Position numbers and translations under genes: made by a program. Below, piece after piece: positions 36,331 to 48,653 of a stretch of DNA of 64,000 bases. Positions within the stretch are counted from its first letter, which is position 1; the number at the start of each line of letters is the position of its first letter. Below the pieces are notes generated by a model. It worked only from the letters and a program-made list of their open reading frames with translations, made no database searches and had not been told where the DNA came from. Source of the DNA: Pseudeuparius sepicola (lineage: Eukaryota > Arthropoda > Insecta > Coleoptera > Anthribidae); contig OY987304.1 of the NCBI GenBank assembly GCA_963920635.1, forward strand, positions 35,836,365 through 35,900,364, in the 5' to 3' direction.

Positions 36331-38989
36331 GATTCGTCAATTTCTTCGTATACTTCGTACCCTTCCCAATTATTATCAGGGTTGTATCGAATACGGTATT
36401 ACGCACTGTTTGCACTTCCACTTCCTCTGGAATGTCAATATGTCCAATATCTGGAACGCCCTGTGACACAACCTTGCTAGGGGAAGATTAGTAAAATTCG
36501 AAATTAAATTGGTATAACAACTAACCCATTGTCGGTGGAGTGGCGTAAGTAAAACTTCTAAATATAAAAATAATCTAGCAACAAATATTATTTGAGCGCC
36601 ACGCGTTTTCTAATCTAATGGCCCTAAGAGTCAAACCATTTGTTTGTTTTTCTATATGAAAACGGGAAACACCAACAGTAAAACTGATATACCTACCAAA
36701 ATAATAGGTACCTAATTGAATAATAAAATAATCGACCCTTTTATTAAAGCTTAAGTATTCTATAACCCTGGGTTTCTTTCTTTATGTAAAATGGAGAAAA
36801 ATATAAAATTTATTGATGGTTTTCACTGATGGGTCTTATTAAAAATACTATTAATAAGTTACGAGTAAGTATTTAATTGAGAACAAGTAAAAGAAGGGGC
36901 TGGATATAGTACATTATATACTTGATTGAACAAATCGTTGATTATTTTGTCTTTGGTAATAATATAAGTAAGAAAAACTGGTGATTGAAAAGGTAATAAT
37001 GAACGATAAGTCTTTGTGGACTTTAGACAACAAGGAGGTAGGTATAAATTAAGCGAAATAGGCAAAATGAATATAGGAAGAAATAACGAGGATCGGACTT
37101 GCCGGTAATCTAGCATCGTACGGGTTCCAGGTAAGCCATAAGCTTTGGTATTTCCACCAACAGAAATGATCTCAAGCTCTACTACAGCTTCAGGGAGCTC
37201 TAAGGTGATTAAGGCTTCAACGTCAGGTATACAGCCAAGCATTATTATTATTATTATTATTATTACGCCGCTGGGGACTAATAACAATGAATAATTTACA
37301 TTCACAAAAAATTGCCAAATTGAATTTTAAAACACTTGTTAAGTCATAAGTGCTTTCTCGCCAAATTTTGAAGGAAGTCTAAAACTTACTAAGTAATTAC
37401 GTAAATATTATTTTTAGTAATAGTAATTGCATACGGTCCTATTTCATTTTAATATCTAGCTGAACGCTAAACCTCACATCAAGCAGCAATTTGTAAGAAA
37501 AGGTGGCGCTCAGAATAATTGAAAACCACGAAACTGTTTTAACTAACAACATAGAAGTAACATGAACAACCTATGAAATCTGTTACGATTTTTATGAAAC
37601 TTAAAGTATCCATAACAGTCCCCCTATAGACCTAGGGACCATACCCATAGTATATGGACAAGTTGTGCAATTTTTAACACAAAAACTGTATTCAATTATC
37701 TCAGAAGATGATATGGGGCAACATTTCATATAGATAATTTACCATTTACGTAAGTATCGTCTGAGATCGTCATCAAAAATGCGCACCCTGAAAAATTTCG
37801 CAGTGTCCGCTGTTGACCGCCGACCCTGACCCAGTTATTCACCGGGCAATATAAGGCGAAGCAATAAAAAAGAGGGGGAGCAGTAAAAGTGAAAATCCCG
37901 CCTACACGGGAGATAAGTGTGTAAGGGATGCCGGGCAATTGCTGAGTGGTGGCGTGTGCGTTTGTAGGTTGTCGGTGGAGAGGGGTGGGGCGGTGAAACA
38001 GAGATTTCGATGCGAAAGGGAAGTGGGGATGTTCTCGGAATAAAAGTGCTTCCAAGCGGGTGTCAAGTGCCTGATTCTTGAATTCTAGGGAAAGTAGATT
38101 TTCTCTTTACAGGTAGCTTCGAATCGTGAACCGATTGATTCTTTCTGCGAAGTAGTGGGTATGAATGCTATTTTCGGAAAGAGTGGTTCTGAAAATTAGC
38201 TCATGCTGATCAGACTTTCAGAGTAAAAACACATTTACCAGTATAGTAATATATTGATATTATCTTATTTAGAAGGTATAAGGTACGTTGTTATACTTAG
38301 AGCGACTTTCTATGTATTTTTGCTAATTATGTGCTACTAGAATCATTTGAAATAATTCCCTGGGTTTACACTTTTTGCTCATATGCGCATTGAACCATAT
38401 TATTGACATTGTATTATTTATGCAAAACTATTTGCATTATAATTTTTGACTGTTTGCCTAAACTCTTCCAATAAAGGAACCCTAATTTATACCGTGGTAA
38501 CTACACTTAGGCTGGACCGAAAAAACTTTTTTTATACGATTTTATAGGGGTAGTCAAAAAGAGTTGTCTTACCGTCATGAAAAACTACCTAATATAAAAT
38601 AAAATATAACCTCCCTCATCCTCCCCTAAACGGGTGATTTTTTAAAAATAAAAAAATCCCATTGGGGTAGTTAGCAAAACATTGCATTTGCTCTACAGAA
38701 TACAGAAAAAAAACTAAACGGTATATTTTGAATTTTAGCTGCGCCCCTGTGCGCTTAAAGATTCCCGCAACGCATAAAACCGTCTTATTTTTTATTTGGG
38801 TCTGAACATTTACTTAATTCCTACCTTAAAAACATTCAAAAAATTACCAAAAAAATTAGGTAGCCGTTTGTTATCGATCAGAGAAGTGACCTGAATATGT
38901 AAATTGGGCCGATTGATCGGGTAGTAACCAAAAAAACTTCAAAACAAGTTATAAAGACAAGCCAAGCAATCGGAGCCGACCAGGAAATA
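36331..38989. other. Intergenic DNA with an ATT microsatellite
   Basis: An (ATT)n run lies at 37240-37265. A - strand frame crosses it but is not recognisable. 37780-38060 is GC-richer without a recognisable protein. No gene is supported. Confidence 0.45.
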
Positions 38990-40612
38990 GAAAACCCTAA
39001 ACCAAGTACTAGTGGCATAAAATAGTTAGTTCAAAGAGTGGTTTCCCCATCGACTTTTGTGACGATAGCACTAATAGCAGTTCAGATGAAAGCAATACAG
39101 ATTTTGAATGTCCAAACATTTTAAAATCAAAGCAACCTAATCTAGATAATCTGTCATCTGAAATGAGAATTTCATTAGTTTAAACAGCCAAAGTTGCGGA
39201 TTTAACAGGAGTTTCGAGTCGAGCTGTCGCAAAAATCACAACTGATGTGCTAGAAGATATGAATGTCGTTTCAGCTCGACCCTTGCAAAGTCATTGACAA
39301 AAATAAAATTCGCGGGCAAATAGAAAAAAAAAACAGAAAGCATTAGTTAGTCGAAAGTAGTTTTTCCGGCAAAAAGACTATAAGAGGTATTTTGAGGGTT
39401 GTAAAGATTAAACAATTGAATATCTGGATGGAAAACGCACTGTTAGATGTTAGGTCCGAAGAAAATATTGCACTTATTGAAGAACCAAACAGTATGTATT
39501 TTGGTCATTTGTCTTTACTGCCTCTAGCGAAAGCAGTTGATTTAGTTATTATGAGCTTATTAAAAGATCGCAATATTAACACACAAGAGCTTCAGGTCAT
39601 TGGAAGTGAAGGCACAAATGTTAATACGGGGTGGAAAGGGGGAGTGACATGGCACATTGAAACCTTTACAATAATGGAAGATATGACTATTACCCGCCAG
39701 AGAATTACCTATTTGTCATTTGTTGCAACATTTGGATGGCCACACAAGGTCCGCATCTATAGCCTTTCTGGACCTATTGGTAAGTTACTGAATGATTGCG
39801 AATTGAAACCTCTTGAGAACTTTCAAATCGTTGACACAAAATTGCCTGGATTTGACAAAAATGATCTTAGCACCTATTAAAAATATCTATTTGATAGATA
39901 TTTGTAAAGCTATACAAAGTGTAAGATGTCCTGACAACCTAGCCAAGAAAAATCCAGGAAAAATGGCTCATTCCAGGTGGTTGGCGACAGCTAATAGGAT
40001 TCTTATACTTTATATTTCCACTATCAGAAAATTTTCAAATCCTGGAGGAATTTATATAATAAAAGTATAGGGGGGCGCATGTGGTTTAAAATAAAATCAA
40101 AACCATTTGTTCAAGACGGCGCTGGGAGCTAGACATTTGTAGAACACAGTACGCCTTTCTAGACCGTTTCCAGACCATGTTAGTCCAATTATATACAAAG
40201 TTTTAGAAGGCAATGCATACTTTGGGCACCCTGAAAATATATCAATTGCGATGATGACAGATGAAACGCAACTCATTGGGATCTTATCAATTATAAGAAT
40301 ACTTAAGATTAGAAGAAATTCAACGGAATCTCCAGTTATTACAGTTTTTAAATTGCCAATACACTGGAATCAAATCGATATTTTTGAGCCACCTTTAAAA
40401 ATGACTGTTACTGAGGCCGACCTGTTCAAATTTGTTCAAACTGGAGAAAAGTTCCAACTGGACAACTTTCCCTGCCACACGCAGGGCGTATAAAGGATGG
40501 TTAAAATTGTCACAGACGCATCGGCAACTGTTTGTGGTCAAGAATCGCGTGACGGTTACATAAGAGACAAGCTTGAAGCTAGGGAGAATTTGCCATTTTT
40601 TTATATAGTTTT
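38990..40612 (+). pseudogene. Decayed transposon-like coding region, family not named
   Basis: Fragments of one long protein can be followed through three frames. An N-terminal part is broken by several stops (about 39175-39390). A 162-residue frame (39392-39880) contains an IGSEGTNVNTG motif and a later SGPIGKLLNDCE motif. In the next frame follow YLIDICKAI and KMAHSRWLATANRI (39870-40010). Then 40251-40493 contains a DE-rich segment and FPCHTQGV, and 40494-40612 continues with DASATVCG and SRDGYIRDKLEAREN. The order and style match a repeated family of uncharacterised, transposon-derived insect proteins I have seen without a firm name. I assign no activity. Multiple stops and shifts make it dead. 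Confidence 0.6.
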
Positions 40613-40857
40613 CTGCATCGGTAAGACAAATTAGTTTATTACCCCCTCTAGGTAATCTGAAAAAACTTGTTTTGCCTTTTTTAAACAGGTGGTGAAAACC
40701 TTATTTTAACAAATATATTATACCTACAATAACTAATTTGGCCCTATTAATGGCAAATAAAAACCAAATTATTTTTCCGTATTAGTGCGTCATGTGCAGT
40801 GATAACTAACTAAAAGGTACTAATCTTTTTGGACGCAACTCTACTTTCCGAGAAACG

Positions 40858-41110
40858 AGTCACACTGGCTGCAATCTTGACATTTCGCAGAAGTTATCTT
40901 TCCCATGTCGCGATCGTGTACTCTCCCAGGAGATCCATTTCGAGGAAATTAATTGCAGGTCGTATTTCGTCTCGTGAGGTCTGGGGGCAATAAACAAACA
41001 CCCTGCGCCCTACGGACGGCGAGCATCTGTCTTAGGCAGGGCCCTTAATACCGGAATGTGCTGAGTGTGCTGTTTAATTTTCACCTAAATAATTAAAATT
41101 GTAGTACAAG
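40858..41110. other. Putative conserved non-coding segment A
   Basis: GC-richer than its surroundings and clearly similar to 57045-57310 in the same orientation. Shared blocks in order are TCCCAGG, GAGGAAATTAATTGC, CGTATTTCGTC, CAATAAACAAAC, CCCTG, CTTTAA/CTTAATA, CGGAATGTG, GAGTGT and CTGTTT. TTAATTGC is a homeodomain-like core and TAAACAAAC a forkhead-like core. No open frame is shared. It is either a duplicated regulatory element or an old dispersed repeat. Confidence 0.6.
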
Positions 41111-43462
41111 AAGATTTTCATGAGACAAAAAACAGTGATTTCCAGCGGGCTCAATAAATTGGCCATTAAATACTTTTGTTTTCTTCCTAGTAGTTATAGA
41201 GTAATAATTCAAATATTTGAATTAAATACTTTGGTTAAGTTGTAACACTTATAGCAGCGAAGCTTTCTCAAGAGGTATCCAAAGGCTGTGAGCTGACCTC
41301 GAATAAGTTATATCTGGGTCATTCCAAACCCGCAGAAAGTGTATACTTTCCCTAATACAATTTTAGAAAATGAAAACTTCAAAACCTAAAAAACGTGAAA
41401 CGTTCAACCAGAAATAGGTAAATATAGGTATACCTTATTTATCGGATGTAAGCATCGTAAGCGAACAAGATACCTGATATAGTGGAGTCAACGTAGACGA
41501 AAAATGGTGTTAATTAGGAATTAATTAGGGACATGGATTTGGATAAAACCTTTTGAAACACCTTCAAACATACTTTAATTTAAAAGTCCGCAGGTTGAAA
41601 AAGTGCGCTTTTTATTTTAAAAATAAAAAAATCAAATATCCATCATTCACCGAAATTTCTCAAAAATCGTCTACAATTAATTGTAGAATCATTATTTTTC
41701 AATGAAGATGTAGATTTTTATGTTTTTTTTTGAGATGCTGATTATGAATATGAAGTAAAAAAAAAGAAAAATAAAATGACGCCTAGTAAAAATGAAGTTG
41801 AATGCAAGAATAATCGAATTTTAAATTTTAAATTTTTTTTCCGAGATAATTTCATATCAATACGACAGGTAAGGTAAGTAAATTAGAAATACGTTTAAGG
41901 GAATAAAAAGTGAAAATCTAGCTATTTACGAAAAGCTCAAGCAGATTTTTATTTATGTATTTCATGGCATGCTTGACCACGAAAATCTTACTTTCTTCTT
42001 TCAACTAATATGTTAATATTTATTCTTTTGGCGATAACTCCGAAACCAATGAAGATATCACAATACCACAGTATTTTTTGTTGTAAATGTAATCTACTTT
42101 TCGATTATAACATAATAAATGTCATTGAATTTAAAATTTCGGAGAAAATTGTAATAAAAGGGAAATTTTTCGAATTGCGCCCTCTAGCGGTGACCACGAA
42201 ATTCGAAATGATCTTACTGGACAATCATTTGATAGAATAAGGAAATCTCTCTTCAGCAAGCCCAAATTTAACCAATTCGGTTAACCCAAACCGGAGTTAG
42301 CAGCATTTTTTTTAAGTCAATGTTTATCCGCCCGTCTCACCTCTATTTGAAGAGCAAGAGCAAAAAATCCTCAACGAAAATTATTGTTCAGTATTTGCTG
42401 AAGAGTGCAATACAATTATTTTTGATATTTATTAGATATTTTTTTGAGAAAACTCATTTTTCAAATTTACTGTTGCGAATACGCCCCCTAGCGGCCGACC
42501 TACAAACTTAAATATAATTCCCAGCGATTTTTCGTGACCATATTAGGTACTTAAGAAGATTTTTCCCCAAAGCTCCAGGACTATTAATTCCTGAGATATG
42601 GTACCTCTTCACCCTTAATAAAACACCTTGTATATAGCTTGGATTTTCGGGGGGGGGATATATATTTAAGCTGTGCTATTCGCCCCCACGTCAATACAAG
42701 CTGTGCTCCAAGGGAACAGAATGACATCTGCCGACTACCTGCCGACTAACACGCCTCAAAAATACACGCACATACATTCACACATACAAACGCATGTTCT
42801 CAGTGGATCGAAAATGGGGACTATAGTAGTATACAAACATGTATGAAGTATTTACGAGAAAGAAAGTGGAAATTATTATATTTATTATTGAATTCGTATT
42901 ATTGTATGAAAGCTGAGAACACATAAAAATAGTTTTTTTTCCAAAAGCTGATAATCACGAGCGGAAATTATGTAGAAAAAATCTTTTGACTAAGAAATCG
43001 GAAGTTTAAAACGTGTACATTCACTTAGGATTGGTCTCATCCCAGTAAGAAACCTCCTTCGGCTTGATTCTTGGATTTAAAAATAAGAAAAATTGAGTTC
43101 TGCATTTTGGGACATTAATTATAACGCGGTTTACTGCAAAAATAAACGAGAAAAAAGAGAAATACATTAAAATAACTTATGCTATCAAAAAGAAAACGTT
43201 TTAAGCTTCAAGAAGTCACCTATTGAGTTTCAATATCTAATTTTATGCGGATATTATGAGCGTTTGAAATAAATATTAAAGATACGATAGCAAGAATTTA
43301 TGAAAAATCTCTATGTTCAAAGTGAAAAAAAAAAAAACAAACGAGGTTTGCTATCGTAATCTTATATTGCTCATTCAAAACTACATACATTTAGTAGATA
43401 CATTCTGTAATATTGCTCAAAAATATTACAAATTGACCATGTAACGTCAATTATTGTGAAAA
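41111..43462. other. Intergenic DNA with repeat fragments
   Basis: Around 42170-42190 and 42480-42500 the motif CGCCC(T/C)CTAGCGG recurs, spaced about 310 bp, suggesting a degraded tandem or dispersed repeat. A CTACAATTAATTGTAG palindrome lies near 41670. No gene is supported. Confidence 0.45.
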
Positions 43463-43466
43463 TGCA

Positions 43467-43878
43467 TGTTATATCCGACCTCAAGCATCACCTTGATCAT
43501 AACCTTGTTTTTACCCTTGATTCTGTTTACTGTTGGATATTATGTTCTCATTCTCTATTGTTCAAGATGCTTACTACAAAGATATCATTTTCCATTGTAT
43601 ATTGTTCTAGAATGTTTACTAGAACATATCATATTCCTTTTGAGTATTGTTAAAACTTGCTTACTGCAAGAATTGCAGAATTTGATCTTCCCTTTGTCTT
43701 TATATTCTTTTCCCATGAGAACCACAACACCTCAGCATAACAGATCTGTATAAATAGGACCTAGTAAAGTAAGAGTGTTAATTCTAGTCTTGTCTGTAGT
43801 CTAAGCCGAAACTCTGTAACTCGCGTTACTCAAATAAAAGTTTTTTAAAAAGTCTTCGTCTTCACGTCGCCCGTAACA
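43467..43878 (+). repeat. 5' LTR
   Basis: 412 bp, starting TGTTATATCC and ending CGCCCGTAACA. It holds a TATA box (TATAAATA, 43749-43756) and a poly(A) signal (AATAAA, 43833-43838), giving an approximate U3-R-U5 layout. Confidence 0.95.
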
Positions 43879-43881
43879 ATT

Positions 43882-43899
43882 TGGTGTCAGAAGTGGGAT
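43882..43899 (+). other. Primer-binding site (tRNA-Leu type)
   Basis: TGGTGTCAGAAGTGGGAT, three bases after the LTR, complements the 3' end typical of eukaryotic tRNA-Leu (CCA end and T-arm side). It would prime minus-strand DNA synthesis. Confidence 0.8.
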
Positions 43900-44218
43900 C
43901 CTCGATAAAAGGGTCTTCAACGAGGGAGATCCGGAGGCACTTAGAAGGACAGTCTCCTCGGGGGTCACCACACCACTACGATTGGAGCCAGCTGAAAAGG
44001 GTCTTCGACAGGAAGATCCGGAGGCACTAAGAAGGACAGTCTCCTGAGGCCAGCATCCAGCAACAACAGCAGCATCAACGACATCCAGCGAGCATGAAGT
44101 TACTTCTATTGTAAGTGAAAAACTTGAAGTGAATTTTATTTGTGATTTTTTTTTGAACTTTCTACGTTGCTATTATTGAACTTTCTACGTTATAACGATA
44201 TTACCTTTTCATTTCAAC
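43900..44218 (+). other. Retroelement leader with imperfect duplication
   Basis: A segment containing AAAGGGTCTTC, GAGATCCGGAGGCACT and AGAAGGACAGTCTCCT occurs at about 43908-43963 and again at about 43996-44055. This untranslated leader lies between the PBS and gag and may contain packaging signals (inference). Confidence 0.7.
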
Positions 44219-45415
44219 ATGCCGAATAACGAAGCTATAAACTCTAATGTAAACAATGAAGCAAACGCTTCAAATAACGACGAAGTACCATTTAAATTAA
44301 GCGAAATATTTTCTATCATCCCTGAATACGATGGGGATCAAATCAATTTAAATACTTTTATCATTGCATGTGATAGGGCCATGCAAATGACTGTTGGCGA
44401 CCAAGCCATTTTACTTGTTATAAAAATTAAAAATCAATTAAAGGGACGTGCAGCCCAACTCATTAATTCAAGAGATTTGAGTACCTGGCGCGAAATCAAA
44501 CAATTACTTAACGTTCATTTCGGAGATCCTCGCGATCTAACTTCATTAATTCAAGATTTACAAAGAATGTGTCAATCCCAAAATGAAAATGCTTTGACTT
44601 TTGTAGGCAGAGTTCAAACTCACTGCTCGAAAATGTATGCCGCAATAGGAAAACAAAGCCTTCTCACTAGGGAACAAAAAGAATCGCAAGCTACATTAAT
44701 CGATAGCATGTGTTTAAATACAGTTTTGACAGGTTTAGAACCAAGAATAGGGCAACTAATTCGTGCTAGCAATCCACCAAACATGATGGATGCTATAGCT
44801 TTAATTAAGAGAGAATTGCAACTTTCTTATTTTGAAAATCAAAAATTTCAGAGGCAAAATCGTGTACCAGTCTTCAATAATAATGTTAAGAGAACAAATA
44901 ATAGTTTTCCAAAATTTTGTAATTATTGCAAAAGAAATGGACATACTATCAATGAATGTCGAACAAAAAATCAAAATAATTATTACAGAAATGGTCCAAA
45001 TCCTTCTAGCTTCTCTAACAATTTCCAAAATAACTCCCAAAGAAATAATTTCTCCCAAAATAGGTTCCATCAAAGACCATCTTTTCCTCAGCAAAATAAT
45101 TTTCAAACTCCTTCTTTCCAACCTAGGAACCACCCTCAAAACTTCCAACCAAGAAATCAACCTCCTAGAAATTTTTCTAATAATATTCCTAGAAACAATT
45201 TCCCAAGAACTTTTAATAATAATTCAGGTTTCCAGCCTTCTAATCAAAATTTTACTCCTAGATTCCCAAATTCAAATCCAATTAACCAAAATAGAACTCC
45301 CCAACAACATTATCTGGGCCAAAGCGAAAATTTTCAATTAACAGCCTCGGACCAGAATCCTATTCCCAACTTCAAGAATCTTGGTATGACCAATACGGAC
45401 CAAACGTTTGCATAA
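44219..45415 (+). CDS. gag: Retroelement gag protein
   Basis: 398 residues, intact. Residues about 25-210 form the helical capsid-like region of gypsy gag (Thr/Leu-rich, with a GRAAQLI motif and a later conserved LTGLEPRI segment). A single CCHC zinc knuckle (C234-x2-C237-x4-H242-x4-C247) identifies the nucleocapsid part. The tail from about 250 is very rich in Asn, Gln, Phe and Pro with many RN repeats, consistent with RNA binding or condensation. The gene stops at 45413-45415, while pol is already open in the -1 frame from 45244, so Pol is expected as a Gag-Pol fusion by frameshifting. The gag start at 44219 follows the leader directly and is the first good ATG. Confidence 0.93.
   Translation: MPNNEAINSNVNNEANASNNDEVPFKLSEIFSIIPEYDGDQINLNTFIIACDRAMQMTVGDQAILLVIKIKNQLKGRAAQLINSRDLSTWREIKQLLNVHFGDPRDLTSLIQDLQRMCQSQNENALTFVGRVQTHCSKMYAAIGKQSLLTREQKESQATLIDSMCLNTVLTGLEPRIGQLIRASNPPNMMDAIALIKRELQLSYFENQKFQRQNRVPVFNNNVKRTNNSFPKFCNYCKRNGHTINECRTKNQNNYYRNGPNPSSFSNNFQNNSQRNNFSQNRFHQRPSFPQQNNFQTPSFQPRNHPQNFQPRNQPPRNFSNNIPRNNFPRTFNNNSGFQPSNQNFTPRFPNSNPINQNRTPQQHYLGQSENFQLTASDQNPIPNFKNLGMTNTDQTFA
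45328..45334 (+). promoter_or_regulatory. Candidate -1 ribosomal frameshift site
   Basis: In the gag frame the heptamer reads A AAT TTT, the X XXY YYZ type. A slip here enters the pol frame, which is open to beyond the nested transposon. A downstream stimulatory structure was not evaluated. Confidence 0.5.
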
Positions 45416-48050
45416 ATACCGTTGACAATAGCAATCTATATTATATTAAAGATAATACCGATAAGTACAAAATTTTAATTGACACAGGAGCTGGTATTTC
45501 AATTTTCAAACCAGAGACGGTTCAGCAATTTTTAAATCGATGTCCAGAAAATTTTCAAATTAAAGGTATTTCTGGCCAATCAATTCCTATTACTGAAGCG
45601 GTATTTGTTTCTTTTACGGGTCCTCTTTCTCCCCATAAAGTTTATATTTGCGATCTAGATATAGGATTCGACGGAATTTTAGGCGCTGACTTTTTAGAAA
45701 GGTACGGTGCAGTAGTAGATTTTAGGAATAAACAATTAATTACGTACTATAAGGTACACGAATTACTCAAAGACGGAGATGAATTAAACGAGTTAACGAA
45801 TAATAATGATAATAATAATCGAGTTGTTTATAAAAGACAAGTTAATGTTGACGAAAGATACGATAGCCTTCATATAAACGCTTATGAACGAAATAATAAT
45901 AATAATAACGATTACACGGAAAATATAAATAATTTTGAAAGCGAAAATACGAGTTATAATATAAATCAGGTTACGATAGAACCGCGTTGCGAAAAAATAT
46001 GCAAGTTTCATACGAATAGATATACGAATAAAGAAATGATTTTATGCGCACAACGAGTAGAAAAGGTATACGTGCCAAATGCTATAGAAAAAATAAACGA
46101 AGACGCTAATTTTTATACGACAATATTAAACGCTAATGCCATAACAAAGGATATTTGTTTCGAAGAATTTGAATTTGAGCCTTACATTAAAGAAACGAAC
46201 GCTAGTGCTAATATTATTTGTAATTTTAATAAAACGAAAAGCAGAGTAGAAGAAATAAAAGAATCATTAAGGCTAGAACATTTAAACGAAGAAGAAAAAG
46301 AATTAATTACTAATTTATGCTTGAATTTTGAAGATATATTTTACTTTGACGGAGATTTCCTAAGTTTCACTAATGAAATAAAACATACTATCGATACAGG
46401 CGACGCTAAGCCAATTTTTACTAAATCTTATCGATATCCACAAGTTCACAAGGAAGAAGTAAAAACACAAATTAATAAAATGCTTTCTCAAGGAATAATT
46501 AGACCTTCTGTTTCACCATGGTCGTCCCCAGTATGGGTCGTTCCAAAAAAATTAGACGCTTCAGGCAAACAAAAATGGAGAATCGTAATTGATTATAGGA
46601 AATTAAATGAATTAACAGTTAATGACAGGTATCCACTGCCTAATATTTCAGATATATTAGATCAGTTGGGTAATTGCCATTATTTTACTACTTTAGATTT
46701 GGCTTCTGGTTTTCAACAAATTGAAATGAATCCAGAAGACCTTTCGAAAACTGCTTTTTCCGTTGAAAATGGACATTTCGAATATTTACGTATGCCCTTT
46801 GGCCTTTGTAATGCGCCCTCAACCTTTCAGAGGGTTATGGATAATATACTAATGGGGATACAAAACGAAAAGTGCTTAGTTTACATGGACGACATTATTA
46901 TTTATTCTTCCACAATTAATGAGCATATCTCTCGTGTTACTGAAGTTTTTCAAAGATTAAGAAATTCAAATCTAAAAATACAGCCAGATAAGTGTGAATT
47001 CTTACGAAAAGAAGTAATTTATTTAGGACATGTTATTACACCTGAAGGGGTTAAACCAAATCCACAAAAAGTACAAGCTGTTATCGATTTTCCTCAACCT
47101 GCCAATACTAAACAAATTAAACAATTTTTGGGTCTTACTGGTTACTACAGGAAGTTTATTCCAAATTTCGCAAAAATGACAAAGCCTTTAACTCGACTTT
47201 TAAGAAAAGACGTACCATTTATTTTTGATAAAGATTGTCGTGAATCTTTCGAACAACTTAAAAATGCATTAATAACTTCACCAATTCTAATATATCCTAA
47301 TTTTGAAAAAGAATGTGTTTTAACTACAGATGCAAGCGCTTTTGCTGTAGGCGCGGTACTTTCGCAAGGACCTGTTGGAAATGATCTTCCCATAGCATAC
47401 TTTTCAAGAACCTTAAGTCCAGCAGAAATGAAATATAGCGTTATAGAGAAAGAACTTTTGGCAATAATTGCTGCCGTAAAAAACTATAGACCTTATCTTT
47501 TCGGACGAAAATTCTTATTGGTTACAGATCATAGACCTTTAACCTGGCTTTTCTCAATAAAAGATCCCGGTAGTCGTTTAGCACGTTGGCGACTTAAATT
47601 AGAAGAATATAATTATCAAATAATTTCTAAACCTGGAAAAATTAATCGAAATGCCGACGCTTTATCTCGAATCAAAATCAATCATATAAAAGAAGCTGTT
47701 TCCTTTCATACTTCCCTAGACGAACCATCTACTTCCCATGATAATCCTCAAGACATTGACCCGCCTATTGACAATAATGAGACTGACGAAATTGCTATAA
47801 TCTGTAATGAATTTGACAGATTTTTTGATCTATACAAGACGACTTCAATGATCGACTATTCTAAAATCCAATATACAAATAATCAACTTTTAGACAAAAC
47901 ACACAAGGACATTGTACTAATTTTTCAACAAGACAAATTAACAGACCTTCACGAAAAAGTTATTAATGATTTACTTGAGCTAAATCCTGATTTTAACTAT
48001 AATAAAGCAAATGTTCTTTCCAGTCAAACCGTAGCTAAAAGAAAATATTA
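45335..48050 (+). CDS. pol: Retroelement pol, 5' part: protease, reverse transcriptase, RNase H
   Basis: Read in the -1 frame relative to gag. The aspartic protease motif DTGA starts at 45481 and its partner ILGADFL lies at 45676-45696. An Asn-rich linker follows (about 45790-46000). Counting from the internal ATG at 46036, RT has LDLASG with D221 and the catalytic YMDD at 283-286. RNase H has TDAS with D432, E471, D498 (TDHRPL) and D541. All catalytic acids are present. The copy is cut off by the nested transposon after 48050, leaving the integrase on the far side. The two pol flanks are not in register across the TA duplication, so at least one small further change has occurred. The protein would replicate the element by reverse transcription in gag particles. 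Confidence 0.92.
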
Positions 48051-48653
48051 TACAGGGTTAACTATGACTTAGTACAAAAATTTTTACCACGTGCGCAGGG
48101 TGGCTTAAGAAAACATAGAAAAATATTTTTAGATTTTTTTTACGATCTTTAAAAAAACGGGTAAAGACCCCTATTTTCCCTGTAAATCCCCGCCTTTAAT
48201 GACGTCATCCAATTTGGCTTCTGAAGGTACTGACAGCTGAAGTGATTTTCCGCGGTGTTGCCGTTGATTTAGGAACGGTGAAAATACCTTTTTACTCAAA
48301 CAAATTTAAAAAATACATAAATAACAATCGATTTGAATCTGTACAGATGCAGCGCTATTAGATTCCCCTTACCTTAGCTCGTATCCGGACCGGTTCCTAC
48401 TCTCGCGGAAAGCTCATTACCGCGACACCACAAGCCGTCTCCCTTAATACCCCCGGAGCTCCTCTGATGAATTCTTGTCCACCATCTAACCTCTTCTGAA
48501 GCATAGATAAAGGATTTATTGTTCTGAAGCCTCGGCGGTATGAATTAAGCGACGTATCGGCCCGGTCGAGTCTATGAAACGTTTTTTCGACTGCTCCGCG
48601 TTGCCCCGTTCGTCATTTCATAACTTCCTAGCTAGGCAACTAACTGTACATAC

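Noticed and set aside
36859..37305. 148-residue - strand frame
   Set aside because: It crosses an ATT microsatellite that supplies a poly-Ile run; no similarity.
37726..38055. 109-residue - strand frame
   Set aside because: GC-richer patch, low complexity, no motif.
44801..45341. Open frames on both strands within gag (119 and 169 residues)
   Set aside because: They are shadows of the low-complexity Asn/Gln/Phe-rich gag tail.
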